NCBI RefSeq assembly: GCF_003217475.1
Contig: NZ_QJSP01000004.1
Coordinates: 124,001-188,000 of the forward strand
Length of the DNA stretch: 64,000 nt
Direction: 5' to 3'
DNA from: Williamsia limnetica
GTDB taxonomy: Bacteria > Actinomycetota > Actinomycetes > Mycobacteriales > Mycobacteriaceae
The translations under genes and the position numbers were made by a program. The notes below the pieces were generated by a model. It searched no databases. It was not told the DNA's origin and worked only from the letters and a program-made list of their open reading frames with translations. This document shows positions 24,463 to 33,227 of this stretch, piece after piece. Positions within the stretch are counted from its first letter, which is position 1, and the number at the start of each line of letters is the position of its first letter.

Positions 24463-27400
24463 CTACTTTCTCCCGCCGGTTGCCCGTGCTGCTGCCAACT
24501 CACCGAACGTTGCTGCGCGGGCGTCCGAGCGGGCGCCACCTTCGCCGGTCTGCTTGTCCACCAGGATGACCTGCCCGATGAAGGGTTCGACGATCCCGAC
24601 CATGCGAATCGGCGCGGCGATGATCAACTGGAAACCGAACTGCTCGAAGGCCCGAAGTGACTGCGAGCTGAAGGTTTCATCCGACTTGCTGAACGCCTCG
24701 TCCAGCATCAACGGCGCGAAGCCGGGCCGGTGATCTTCTCCATGTGAGAGCGAAAAGCTCAGGGCGGCAGCAAGACAGAATGCGACGAGCTTCTCCTGCT
24801 CGCCACCGGAGTTGGAGGCGGTGTTGCGGTAGGTGTGTACAGGAGGGTCGTCGGCAGGGGCTCCAGAACTGAGCTCCTTGCCGTAGAAGGTGTAACTGTT
24901 GCGAACGTCCAGCACGTTGTCGCACCAGCGACGGTTCTCCGCATCGGTTCCCGTGAGCCGTGCGACGAGACCACGGATGCGGTAGAACTGCCGCGCCAGT
25001 ACGGCGCCATCGCCGGACTTTGCCGCCGGGGCGTCCCGGATCATCGAGTCGACGATCTTGGCGAACTCCCGCGACTCGTCCGTCGGGTTGTGCAGTTGTG
25101 CGATCTGAAGGTAGGTGCCCTCATTGAAGTCGACGCGCTGCAATCCGATGTTGACCTCGGCGATACCGCGGGTGATCCGCTTGTTCGTGTCTGCGATCTC
25201 CTTGTACAGGTTCGACACCGAGTGGCTGATGTCGGTGGTGATCAGCTGCCTGAACCGTTGCTGGGTCGAGGCCAGCCCGTGCTCGACGAGGCTCTCGTGG
25301 ATGGACACCAGATCGGCCGCGTATTCGACACTCGCACTCAGGTTCGCCGAGGCCTCGGGCCACTCCCGCAGGAATGCCTCGCCCGCCCGCACGATCCGGT
25401 TCTCCGCGCCGTCGCGTTCGGCATTCGCCTTTCCGACCACGGCTTCCAGCGCGTTGCGCAGATCCGACCGGACCTCGCCGTAGTTGTCGAGGGTCAGGGT
25501 CTTCCCGCCGGCCGCAAGGGTCTCCGCCAACACACCGGCGAGGTACTCCCGGTCAGTGTCGTCGAGTTTGGTGCTCTCCGCCTTCACCTGTTCGGATTCG
25601 GCAAACCACCGGTCCCAGTCGGAGCCGACATGGCCGAGTTGGTCACCGAGCGCGCCGACCCTGGCCACGGCCTCGCGCCAATCGGCACGGGCGATCTCGA
25701 CCTGCTCCTCGAGTTCGGCGAGGTCGACGCGGTTTTCCCGGACGCGGTCGATTCGCGCGTTGAGTTCATCGGCGTCCCGCCGCGAGGACCACCAGTTCAG
25801 CTCGGCCCACGAGGCGTAGGCCGCGAGGGCATCTGCATTCTTTGCCCGTTCCCTGTTCGCCTCCAACAGATCCCGTTTGTCCTGGGCTGCCTGACGCGCC
25901 TCGGCGAACAGCGCTTCCCGGTGATCGCGCAATTCCTCGAGCGCGGCCCGCTTGCCGTCGGTGTTGGATCCGAGGATCCACTGCGTGCGGTCGGAGACCG
26001 AGCGGCGGTCATCTTTGCGGAACCGGTCGCGACCCGACTTGACCAGGCCTTGCGGCGTCACGGCCAGCGGATGCTGATCGAGCTGCGTGGGGAGTTCGAC
26101 ACAGATGTGTTCAGCACTGCGCGCGACCACTGCGGCGAGCCAGCCACCCGCGGGGTGACGCTCGTCGACCAGCAGCTTCTCGGCCAGCGAACCGGGAACC
26201 GGATCAGCCGCACTCGACGAGTGTTCCTGATAGACACGATATTCGAGCACACCGCCCAGGTTGGTGCGGTTCACGAACTCGCCGATCCTCGCCCGGTGCG
26301 CCTCGGGGACGAGCATCGTCATGCCCAGCCCGCGCAGTACCCGTTCGGCCGCGCCTGCCCACCGGTCCTTCTCAGCCGGATCGACATCGATCAACTCCGC
26401 GGCGAACGGCAGGTCCTCGGCGGGCACGCCGGTGGCCTGGGCGATACCGTCCCGCTGGCCCAAGACCTCACGCGGCAGTAGGGATCGTCGGGTGTTCAGG
26501 CTGGCCAGTTCTTCGACTGCCGCCTCGTACTCTCGGCGAGCGTCGGTCTCGGCAGCGAAGAAACTATGCGCCGTCGTAGCCAGTCTTTCAGCGGATTCTC
26601 TTGCAGCTCGGGCGATTTCGGGAGCTCTCAGCCGCAACGCCGCGAACTCGTCCTGCGTCTCGGGTGTTTGCTCGCCGAGCCCACCGACCAGTGTCGCGTA
26701 CCGCTCGTACGCCCGGTTGCGCGCGGTCACCTGCTGCTCGAACGACTTCAGCTCGGATTCGAGCGTGGTCAGCTCACCCTTCTCCGACGTCAGCTGATCG
26801 CGCAGCGACGAATGCCGCTCCTCACGTTCGTCGGCCAGGTTCTCCCAGTTCGCCACCTCGTTGTCGAGACGCTCACGGTCGGTGTCGATCTGGTCCAGAC
26901 GCGCCTGCAGGAGCGTCATCCGGTGCTCCCGCATGAACGCACGCATCGGCGGACCCAGCAGTGTCCCGGCCCGGGTCGTCGATTCCTCGGCACTGCAGTA
27001 GGTGTTCCACGCATCGGGGATCGGGCGCAGCACCTGCTCCTGAGCGTTCGCGCGGGCCGCGGCCTGATAGGCCTCGTCGAGTTGGGTGAAGTTCTCCACG
27101 AGACGCTCCGCTTTCGCGTACGTCTCCGGCCGATCGAGCATGTAGGTGCGGATGAACAGGTTGAGGTCTCCGACGTTCTTCATCGCCTTCGCCTTGCCCA
27201 TCAGTGACAGTGCAGCCGACGACTGGCCGATACCCACCCGGCGTCGCAGAGCCTCCTGATAAGCGCTCTGCACGTCGAAACATTCCACCGCGGGATTCGC
27301 CGCGCGGTACCGGCGGATGTCAAAACCACTCTGCGCCCAGATGTTCAGCGACAACAGGTCGAAGTGCCCGGCATGCAACTGATACCAGGAACGCAGCGAA

Positions 27401-27864
27401 CTGCCGTCCGTGCCCGACCCCGGGAACCACTTGATGGCGACCGCGGTGGTGGACGAGCCCGCTCCGTTGTCATAGGTGGCCGCGATCGCCGACCACGTCG
27501 CGCCATCGGCACGCAGATACTGCACCTGCGACTGGTTGTAACGGTCGTCGTTCTCGGCCCAGGCCCCGCGGACGTAATCGGCCATGGAACGAGCGGCCTT
27601 CTTGGCACCCTTCGCGGACAGATCGGCGGAGGCGTTGAACACCTGGTCGTAGGTCGGCAGCAAGACCACCGAATGACCGTCCATCATCGACGACTTACCC
27701 GAGCCCGACGGTCCGGTGAGCATTACCCCGCGCTCGTCGATCGGGTAGTCCTTGTAACCGTCGAACGTTCCCCAGTTGACCAATTGGATTCGGGTCAGCC
27801 GGAACTGGCCGATGTTCATCGTCCGCTTGCCCGCACGAATCGGGGTCTCCAGGATCTCGGTCAT
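24463..27864 (-). CDS. jetC: JetC/MksB-like SMC-type ATPase
   Basis: A 1133-aa MukB/SMC-like ATPase. Walker A is GPSGSGKSS (51-59), preceded by the NWGTFDGYKDYPID strand typical of JetC/MksB; the signature SGGEQEK is at 1019-1025 and Walker B LMLDEAF at about 1052-1058. Two long charged coiled-coil arms flank a central hinge-like region (about 480-620). Such proteins, with JetA kleisin and JetB, extrude DNA loops and recognise small circular plasmids. Start ATG 27864 overlaps the jetB stop as ATGA. Mycobacterial EptC, which limits plasmid maintenance, is the closest known functional parallel. Confidence 0.93.
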   Translation of the reverse strand: MTEILETPIRAGKRTMNIGQFRLTRIQLVNWGTFDGYKDYPIDERGVMLTGPSGSGKSSMMDGHSVVLLPTYDQVFNASADLSAKGAKKAARSMADYVRGAWAENDDRYNQSQVQYLRADGATWSAIAATYDNGAGSSTTAVAIKWFPGSGTDGSSLRSWYQLHAGHFDLLSLNIWAQSGFDIRRYRAANPAVECFDVQSAYQEALRRRVGIGQSSAALSLMGKAKAMKNVGDLNLFIRTYMLDRPETYAKAERLVENFTQLDEAYQAAARANAQEQVLRPIPDAWNTYCSAEESTTRAGTLLGPPMRAFMREHRMTLLQARLDQIDTDRERLDNEVANWENLADEREERHSSLRDQLTSEKGELTTLESELKSFEQQVTARNRAYERYATLVGGLGEQTPETQDEFAALRLRAPEIARAARESAERLATTAHSFFAAETDARREYEAAVEELASLNTRRSLLPREVLGQRDGIAQATGVPAEDLPFAAELIDVDPAEKDRWAGAAERVLRGLGMTMLVPEAHRARIGEFVNRTNLGGVLEYRVYQEHSSSAADPVPGSLAEKLLVDERHPAGGWLAAVVARSAEHICVELPTQLDQHPLAVTPQGLVKSGRDRFRKDDRRSVSDRTQWILGSNTDGKRAALEELRDHREALFAEARQAAQDKRDLLEANRERAKNADALAAYASWAELNWWSSRRDADELNARIDRVRENRVDLAELEEQVEIARADWREAVARVGALGDQLGHVGSDWDRWFAESEQVKAESTKLDDTDREYLAGVLAETLAAGGKTLTLDNYGEVRSDLRNALEAVVGKANAERDGAENRIVRAGEAFLREWPEASANLSASVEYAADLVSIHESLVEHGLASTQQRFRQLITTDISHSVSNLYKEIADTNKRITRGIAEVNIGLQRVDFNEGTYLQIAQLHNPTDESREFAKIVDSMIRDAPAAKSGDGAVLARQFYRIRGLVARLTGTDAENRRWCDNVLDVRNSYTFYGKELSSGAPADDPPVHTYRNTASNSGGEQEKLVAFCLAAALSFSLSHGEDHRPGFAPLMLDEAFSKSDETFSSQSLRAFEQFGFQLIIAAPIRMVGIVEPFIGQVILVDKQTGEGGARSDARAATFGELAAARATGGRK

Positions 27865-28646
27865 GGCGTGCGCTCCCGGTCGTCGAGTTCGGTCAGGTCG
27901 GTGCCGTCTTCGGCATGCTCACCGGCGAGGCGCCGGTACGCCTCGGTGTATGCGGCCACCTGTTCCGGCCCCAGCAACGACGCGATGACGCCGTGCACCA
28001 CATAACGATCGGTACCCGGTAGGGCACGGATGATCTTGCGTGACTCGAGTTGGTTGATGGCGGCATCGATGCGCTTGATGAACCCCGCCTCGTCGGTGTC
28101 GGACACCGGCTTATAGGTGAGCATGTGGTCCATGATCTCGCCACGTTCTGCGACCACCGACTCGTCCGCGCTGGTCAGATACTTCTGCCGCAGGAACAGC
28201 GCCAACACCGAAGCAGCCAGGGTCAGGGTCTGGGCGCGCAGGATATTGCGCTGTCGTGGATCGTTTTCCGAGACCTGCCGGGTGAACGCGTACTTGTGCT
28301 CGCGGTTGATCTCCAGCTGCAGGTTGAGCTCCGAGAGCCGGGATCGGATGATTTCTTCGTGCACCTCGATGGTCTTCCAGTTACGCGAACGCATCGAGAC
28401 GTGCGCGGCGGCAACCAACTCCTGCAACGCGTAACAGACCGGTGCGGGCAGCGCAGAGGTGTCGCCATCGAACCGCGCGTCCACCTGGGGATCGCTGATC
28501 GTTCCGACCGGCTCCGAGCCGTCGAACGCGAAGTGCGACAGGTCAACAGGCGATTCGGCCAGAGCCTCGGGATCGTCGACGAACAGGTCTTCGCCCTCCT
28601 GCTGCCGGATCTCCTGCTCGCCCGTCGGCTCTTCCGGAGTACTCAC
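27861..28646 (-). CDS. jetB: JetB/MksE-like accessory subunit (DUF4194)
   Basis: A 261-aa DUF4194 protein, the winged-helix KITE-type partner that joins kleisin JetA to SMC JetC. The body is about residues 65-240, with CYALQELVAAAHVSMRSRNWKTIEVHEE and a C-terminal GTDRYVVHGVIASLLG; an acidic Glu/Asp-rich N-terminal extension (1-60) precedes it. Start and stop both overlap neighbours by ATGA (28643-28646 and 27861-27864), indicating obligate co-translation of A, B and C. Confidence 0.92.
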   Translation of the reverse strand: MSTPEEPTGEQEIRQQEGEDLFVDDPEALAESPVDLSHFAFDGSEPVGTISDPQVDARFDGDTSALPAPVCYALQELVAAAHVSMRSRNWKTIEVHEEIIRSRLSELNLQLEINREHKYAFTRQVSENDPRQRNILRAQTLTLAASVLALFLRQKYLTSADESVVAERGEIMDHMLTYKPVSDTDEAGFIKRIDAAINQLESRKIIRALPGTDRYVVHGVIASLLGPEQVAAYTEAYRRLAGEHAEDGTDLTELDDRERTP

Positions 28647-30169
28647 CTGACCGCCTTCTGTGCTGCTTCATCTGGTTCGTCGAGCAAGTGCATCACCTCA
28701 TGTGGCTGCGCAGTGATGGGATCGGGCAGTGAATGAGTGAAAAGTACTGCGGGCATGTTGATCTCGCGCAGCCCGCGAGCTGTGTGGGCCAGCACGGTGA
28801 TCTCGCCGCGAGTGTCGTCGGTGGCTCCGTGTCGCTGCGCCAGCGACCAGATCCCGATCACATCACCGGTCCGCGCGGTCGGCAGCAACGCCAGCACCTC
28901 GTCGATTCCGGCTGGTCCCGATGCGATGGCGTCGTTCACCGCATCGGTCAGGGCGTGCCAGTCGATCGACTCCACACCGACCAGGTCGGCGGGGTCGATC
29001 CGGATCTCGCCCGCGGTGTCGGCAACCGCGCCCGGCGAGTCGATGATGCCGTCGTGAAAGACCAACGCGCCGACCGAGTTGGAGCTCGCAGCGCTCATCG
29101 GGACGGCGATCGCCATGTCCTTGCCGGGGCCCGCGTGAACGAAGGCGGCGGCGGCGGCCCGCTGGGCGTCGGCGATCTGGCTGCGCAGTGCCCGGTAGTG
29201 CAGGAAGTCGCCGTCCTTGACGAACGTGTTGATCCGGCGATAGACCTGACCCCGCACCTCGTCCACAGACTGCACCTCGTCCCACATCCGGTCGATGAAC
29301 CCGGTGAGGGTGTCGAGCAGATCGTGCGGCAGGTTCGGCAACCCCGACGCGATCGCCGCGATACTCGCCTCGAGATCCTCGCGCAGCCGGTGGTCGGCGA
29401 TCAGCGTGTAGAACGTGTCGAAGGCCTTGCCCTCGTCCGAGTCGGCGAGCGCATCGTGACCGTCGAACATCCGGTTGAGCACATCCGCGTGCGACCCCTG
29501 GTCGGCGTCGAGGCCGCTGGTGAGCAGCGCGCGCGAGTTCTCCCGCATCTTCTCCCCATAGCCGATGATGTCGGCAGGCATCCGTTCTGCGAGCGAGCTG
29601 ACCATCCGGATGTCGTCGAGTACCCGGCGCGTATCCACGGCCGGAATCGCGCCGGCCGCCAATTCCGCTCTGCGCGAGGTTAACTCACTGATCTTGTGAT
29701 CGATGTCGCGTATGTGTTCGCCCGGGTCGGGATTGATCGACACCGCGATATTGGACAATCGCGACATCACCAGCTCGAGTACCGTCTCGGTGGCGACCGT
29801 GCGGTTCTGACGTACAGCCTGCACCTGGGCGATGGCCTGGGTCGCACCCCGGGTCAGCTGATACCGCTCGACCTGGGTCTCGGCCACCAGCGTGCGAGCC
29901 AGATAGCCCGCGCGAACCCAGCGATCGAGGAGGTCGTCCGCCGTCGGCAGCTCCCAGCCGCGCTGGAGCCAGTGGTCGGCCAGATCATTGAGGTCCTTCT
30001 CCACGCCCGCGCTCAGGTGGTCGCCGTCGACCTGACCGTCGGCCAGCCGCGCGGCCATGATCGCGAGGTACGGAACGGCGTTTCGAGAACGGAGCAGTCG
30101 CAGCGTGACGTCGCTGTCGGCGTTGTCACCGTAGGCGGCATAGAGCTGCGCCGCGGTTGGGCGTGCCAA
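28643..30169 (-). CDS. jetA: JetA/MksF-like kleisin subunit (DUF3375)
   Basis: A DUF3375 protein of about 508 aa, the kleisin-type subunit of Wadjet/MksBEF complexes. The N-terminal winged helix shows LARPTAAQLYAAYGDNADSDVTLRLLRS and YLARTLVAETQVERYQLTRG; a helical middle (DIDHKISELTSRRAEL) and a C-terminal WH region bind JetC. Start choice: TTG 30169 has GGAGG 8 nt upstream; a GTG 9 nt earlier overlaps that GGAGG. The longer frame to 30328 adds an implausible Arg/Cys-rich stretch. First gene of the jetA-jetB-jetC-glycosylase operon, divergent from a small membrane-protein gene. Confidence 0.92.
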   Translation of the reverse strand: MARPTAAQLYAAYGDNADSDVTLRLLRSRNAVPYLAIMAARLADGQVDGDHLSAGVEKDLNDLADHWLQRGWELPTADDLLDRWVRAGYLARTLVAETQVERYQLTRGATQAIAQVQAVRQNRTVATETVLELVMSRLSNIAVSINPDPGEHIRDIDHKISELTSRRAELAAGAIPAVDTRRVLDDIRMVSSLAERMPADIIGYGEKMRENSRALLTSGLDADQGSHADVLNRMFDGHDALADSDEGKAFDTFYTLIADHRLREDLEASIAAIASGLPNLPHDLLDTLTGFIDRMWDEVQSVDEVRGQVYRRINTFVKDGDFLHYRALRSQIADAQRAAAAAFVHAGPGKDMAIAVPMSAASSNSVGALVFHDGIIDSPGAVADTAGEIRIDPADLVGVESIDWHALTDAVNDAIASGPAGIDEVLALLPTARTGDVIGIWSLAQRHGATDDTRGEITVLAHTARGLREINMPAVLFTHSLPDPITAQPHEVMHLLDEPDEAAQKAVR

Positions 30170-30330
30170 TCGATCCACCTCCGCTCGATCTTCCTGGCGT
30201 TTGGACGCACGGCATTCGCATCGAGTGCCCCGAGGAAGATGATAGTTGGACGGCCGGCCCGGTCCCATCGGGCGATCACGGCTTGAGTCCTGGCCGCAGA
30301 CATGCTTAGCTTGCCGACACACGCGCACTT

Positions 30331-30555
30331 GTGACGGTTATCACTCACGAGTCGACGCATCACCGGCGGGAACGGACGGCAGGAGAACGGGTGGCAGCCT
30401 CGACCAGTTCCGGAAACGACGCTCCATTGTTCGAGCGCCGTCCGCGTACGTGGCCGGGTGCCGAACCCATCAACGTCGGGGCCCGATGCCTCACCACCGG
30501 GATCAGTGTCGTCGCCCTGCTGCTGGTGCTCGCCATCCTGATCTTCGTCTCGTAA
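30331..30555 (+). CDS. Small putative single-pass membrane protein
   Basis: A 74-aa reading frame from GTG 30331. The N-terminal 50 residues are hydrophilic and end in RPRTWPGAEPINVGARC; the C-terminus is a clear membrane helix (ISVVALLLVLAILIFVS) reaching the end. That hydrophobicity pattern and GC-rich third positions favour a real gene; the weak ribosome site argues against the first start, so a later start is possible. It lies in the 577-nt gap between divergent jetA and sodA. Not recognised; could be a tail-anchored membrane protein. Confidence 0.5.
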   Translation: MTVITHESTHHRRERTAGERVAASTSSGNDAPLFERRPRTWPGAEPINVGARCLTTGISVVALLLVLAILIFVS

Positions 30556-30600
30556 CACGCAGAAGCAGCGCCGTTTGCCGCGGCCGAACGACCTCGTCAA

Positions 30601-30620
30601 ACCTCAACCAGGCTTGAGGT
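30601..30620. promoter_or_regulatory. Dyad between the small membrane gene and sodA
   Basis: ACCTCAA-CCAGGC-TTGAGGT has perfect 7-bp arms, 127 nt before the sodA start. It is short for a terminator and has no T-run, so it may be an operator. The rest of 30556-30746 holds a GGGGAC/GTCCCC hairpin near 30713-30730, just before the sodA ribosome site, and no gene. Confidence 0.35.
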
Positions 30621-30746
30621 GCATCTGGCGCGCGCTATTGCACATCCCCATATCCTGCGTAAGGGTAGGAAGTGCACTCAACCGGGTAGAGCCCATAGAG
30701 GACGACAAATGGGGACCTTCCGTCCCCGCATAGTGAGAGGAACATT

Positions 30747-31376
30747 GTGTCTGAATACACCTTGCCGGACCTGGACTACGACTACGCAGCTCTCGAGCCG
30801 CACATCTCCGGCAGGATCATGGAGCTGCACCACAGCAAGCACCACGCCACCTACGTCAAGGGCGTGAACACGGCAGTCGAAAAGCTCGCGGCTGCGCGTG
30901 AAGACGGCACCATCGCTGACAAGGTCTTCCAACTGTCGGCCAACCTCGCCTTCCATCTCGGCGGACACACCAACCACTCGATCTTCTGGAAGAACCTGTC
31001 GCCCAACGGTGGCGACAAGCCTGAAGGCGACCTCGCCGCGGCCATCGACGATCAGTTCGGCGGGTTCGACAAGTTCCAGGCGCACTTCACCGCCGCGGCC
31101 ACCACCCTGCAGGGCAGCGGCTGGGCGATCCTCGGTTACGACACCATCGAGGGCAAGCTCCTGATCGAGCAGCTGACCGATCAGCACGGAAACACGTCCG
31201 TCGGTTTCATCCCCATCGTCATGCTCGACATGTGGGAGCACGCGTTCTACCTCGACTACCAGAACGTCAAGCCGGATTACGTCAAGGCTTGGTGGAACGT
31301 GGTCAACTGGGCCGACGCCTCCGAGCGCTTCGCCAAGGCTCAGGCACAGGGCTCCGGCCTGATCGTGCCTGCCTGA
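30747..31376 (+). CDS. sodA: Superoxide dismutase (Fe/Mn type)
   Basis: A 209-aa enzyme that dismutes superoxide. It has the two-helix N-terminal domain with metal ligand His28 (ELHHSKHH), His77 in [10 protein letters not shown], and the closing Asp and His in [11 protein letters not shown]. No signal peptide, as for mycobacterial SodA, which is exported unconventionally. GTG 30747 is preceded by GAGAGGAACATT. Its GHTNH/ GSGW context is Fe- or Mn-compatible; metal choice is not settled by sequence alone. A hairpin with TTCG loop follows. Confidence 0.96.
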   Translation: MSEYTLPDLDYDYAALEPHISGRIMELHHSKHHATYVKGVNTAVEKLAAAREDGTIADKVFQLSANLAFHLGGHTNHSIFWKNLSPNGGDKPEGDLAAAIDDQFGGFDKFQAHFTAAATTLQGSGWAILGYDTIEGKLLIEQLTDQHGNTSVGFIPIVMLDMWEHAFYLDYQNVKPDYVKAWWNVVNWADASERFAKAQAQGSGLIVPA

Positions 31377-31401
31377 GCGCACTCGCACCACAATCTCGTA
31401 C

Positions 31402-31431
31402 ACGGCGGCTCCCTTCGGGGGGTCGCCGTTT
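31402..31431 (+). terminator. sodA terminator with TTCG loop
   Basis: ACGGCGGCTCCC (31402-31413), loop TTCG, GGGGGTCGCCGT (31418-31429) with two G-T pairs, followed by TTT. Confidence 0.85.
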
Positions 31432-31603
31432 TGCGTACCTTTCCTCAACCAATAGAAACTTCGTGTTAACCAGCGCTTTTAGCACTCGAGTCGGCTTGTG
31501 TGCCAACCGTTTACCAGGCATGCTGCGAGTACGTCGAAACAGCATCTAGGGATCAAGGGCGATCGCGTAGAGATATAGGCACTTCCGGCAACAGGAGGTC
31601 ACC

Positions 31604-32161
31604 ATGAGCGAGGACACCACCGGTCACGAGAAGCCCCGATCGGGGTCCGTCCCGATCGGCCTCACGCCGTTTCACCGCGACGGTGAACTACGGGGGATCC
31701 TGATCTCCGGTCGCTGGCCCGACACCACACTCGAATGGACGCAGACCCTCGTCGCATCGGTACGGATTGCCTGCCGACCCGGCTTCCTGCGCACGACGAC
31801 GGTGTTCAGCGTGATCGAGGACCGTCCGGAGGTATGCGATCCGGACACCGTCGGGCTGATGCTGGCGGTCGGCAGCGTCATCGACAACGGTTTCGTCGAC
31901 GCCGGTCCGTTCTACACGCCGCCACCTGCACTGTTGATGCTGCATCCGCCGTCGGAGACGCGTCCGTCGCTCCCCGAGTGCTCTGACGTCGCGTCCGGAT
32001 GCGTACTGCTACCCGGTTTGCCCGAACTGGGGTTGGAGCATCGCGCCGGATGGGCCGAGGCCGAAGCCGACGGCACTGTGGTGATGATGCGCAACCAAGT
32101 CGGCGTCGACCTCGGAAATGACCCGGACACGGCCGTCCTTGCGATGCTCCTCGCTGCCTGA
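31604..32161 (+). CDS. Conserved actinobacterial protein, Rv3847-like
   Basis: A 185-aa soluble protein with no signal peptide or membrane segment. Distinct segments are GLTPFHRDGELRGILISGRWPD, DNGFVDAGPFYTPPPALLML and a C-terminal MMRNQVGVDLGNDPDTAVLAML. ATG follows ACAGGAGGTCACC, an excellent ribosome site. Immediately downstream of sodA, as Rv3847 is in M. tuberculosis; length and location agree. No function known. The 172-nt gap before it (31432-31603) is AT-richer and probably carries its promoter; nothing else seen there. Confidence 0.85.
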   Translation: MSEDTTGHEKPRSGSVPIGLTPFHRDGELRGILISGRWPDTTLEWTQTLVASVRIACRPGFLRTTTVFSVIEDRPEVCDPDTVGLMLAVGSVIDNGFVDAGPFYTPPPALLMLHPPSETRPSLPECSDVASGCVLLPGLPELGLEHRAGWAEAEADGTVVMMRNQVGVDLGNDPDTAVLAMLLAA

Positions 32162-32277
32162 GGCACCGCATTCGACCCCGATTCACGCGTCCACATCGTG
32201 GGATCGTGCACGTCAACGCAGTCTCGGCGAACCTCCGCCCACACACCGCTCGCCCGGACCTCGAACAACGGGTAAGG

Positions 32278-32291
32278 GAAACCTAAGTTTC
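32278..32291. promoter_or_regulatory. GAAAC/GTTTC palindrome upstream of the GDT1-type transporter
   Basis: GAAAC-CTAA-GTTTC, perfect 5-bp arms, within an AT-richer stretch (GGGTCCCCTAACTTTTAAG follows) about 95 nt before the transporter start. Possible metal-regulator operator. I found no yybP-ykoY riboswitch signature here. Confidence 0.35.
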
Positions 32292-32386
32292 GGGTCCCCT
32301 AACTTTTAAGAAAGGGCCTCCCACCTGGGCAGATACGGTGCTGCGAGCTGTTGCACGAACTGGTGAGGCAGGCTTACGTTGATCGG

Positions 32387-33151
32387 GTGATTACCGCATT
32401 CCTGGTCAGCTTCGGCGTGATCTTTGTTGCCGAACTCGGCGACAAGTCCCAGCTGATGGCTATGACGTTCGCCCTCCGCTACCGGTGGTGGGTCGTCGTC
32501 CTCGGCATCACCATCGCCACCACTGCGGTACATGCGGTGTCGGTCGGTCTCGGCCACTTCCTCGGTCTGTCCATCCCAGGCGACCTGATGTCGATCGTCG
32601 GCGGGCTGGCGATGCTGGTCTTCGGCTTCTGGACGTTGCGCGGCGACTCCCTCGACGACGACGAGTCCGCCAAGGCCGAGCGGGTCAGCAAGTCGATCCT
32701 GCTCGCGGTGGTCGGATCGTTCTTCCTCGCCGAACTGGGCGACAAGACCATGCTCGCCACCATCACGCTGGCCACCGATCACAACTGGGCAGGCGTGTGG
32801 ATCGGATCGACCATCGGTATGGTCGCCGCAGACGGCCTCGCCATCGCCGTCGGCGCTCTCCTCGGCCGTCGGCTCCCGGAAAAGGCCATCGCCTACGGAG
32901 CGGCAGTGCTGTTCTTCGTCTTCGCCGTCTGGCTGACAACCGACGGACTCGTCACCGCGAACAACTTCGTAGTCACCATGTTCACCATCACCGCAGTCGC
33001 CGTCATCGTCAGTGCGGGGACCTGGTACGTCCGCAGCCACCGCGAGCAGGCCCGCCTGGTGCAGGAAGAGCTCGCAGACCAAGAGCACTCGGGAGTCCCC
33101 GCCACCGGCCGAACACCGGTCGAGCGTTCGGTCGCCGCCACCGCCGATTAG
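32387..33151 (+). CDS. TMEM165/GDT1 (UPF0016) family cation transporter
   Basis: A membrane protein of about 254 aa with two repeats of three helices, each starting with the signature ELGDK(S/T): residues 16-21 (VAELGDKSQL) and 116-121 (LAELGDKTML). These proteins export Mn(II) or exchange Ca/Mn for protons. A charged cytosolic loop (RGDSLDDDESAKAERVSKS) links the halves. Start uncertain: GTG 32387 begins the first helix; in-frame TTG 32351 and GTG 32363 are also possible. Located two genes after sodA, which may reflect shared Mn/oxidative-stress biology. Confidence 0.9.
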   Translation: MITAFLVSFGVIFVAELGDKSQLMAMTFALRYRWWVVVLGITIATTAVHAVSVGLGHFLGLSIPGDLMSIVGGLAMLVFGFWTLRGDSLDDDESAKAERVSKSILLAVVGSFFLAELGDKTMLATITLATDHNWAGVWIGSTIGMVAADGLAIAVGALLGRRLPEKAIAYGAAVLFFVFAVWLTTDGLVTANNFVVTMFTITAVAVIVSAGTWYVRSHREQARLVQEELADQEHSGVPATGRTPVERSVAATAD

Positions 33152-33227
33152 TGCCCCGACTACTCTCATCTGGGCGGGGCCGATCACCGCGGCCCTGCGG
33201 ACACTTGTAGAAGGGACGGCAACAGCA

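Noticed and set aside
24835-26481. 548-codon frame antisense to jetC
   Set aside because: jetC has all SMC motifs; the antisense frame has no recognisable domain.
32162-32386. yybP-ykoY manganese riboswitch before the GDT1-type gene
   Set aside because: I could not find the conserved loop sequences; only a short palindrome is supported.
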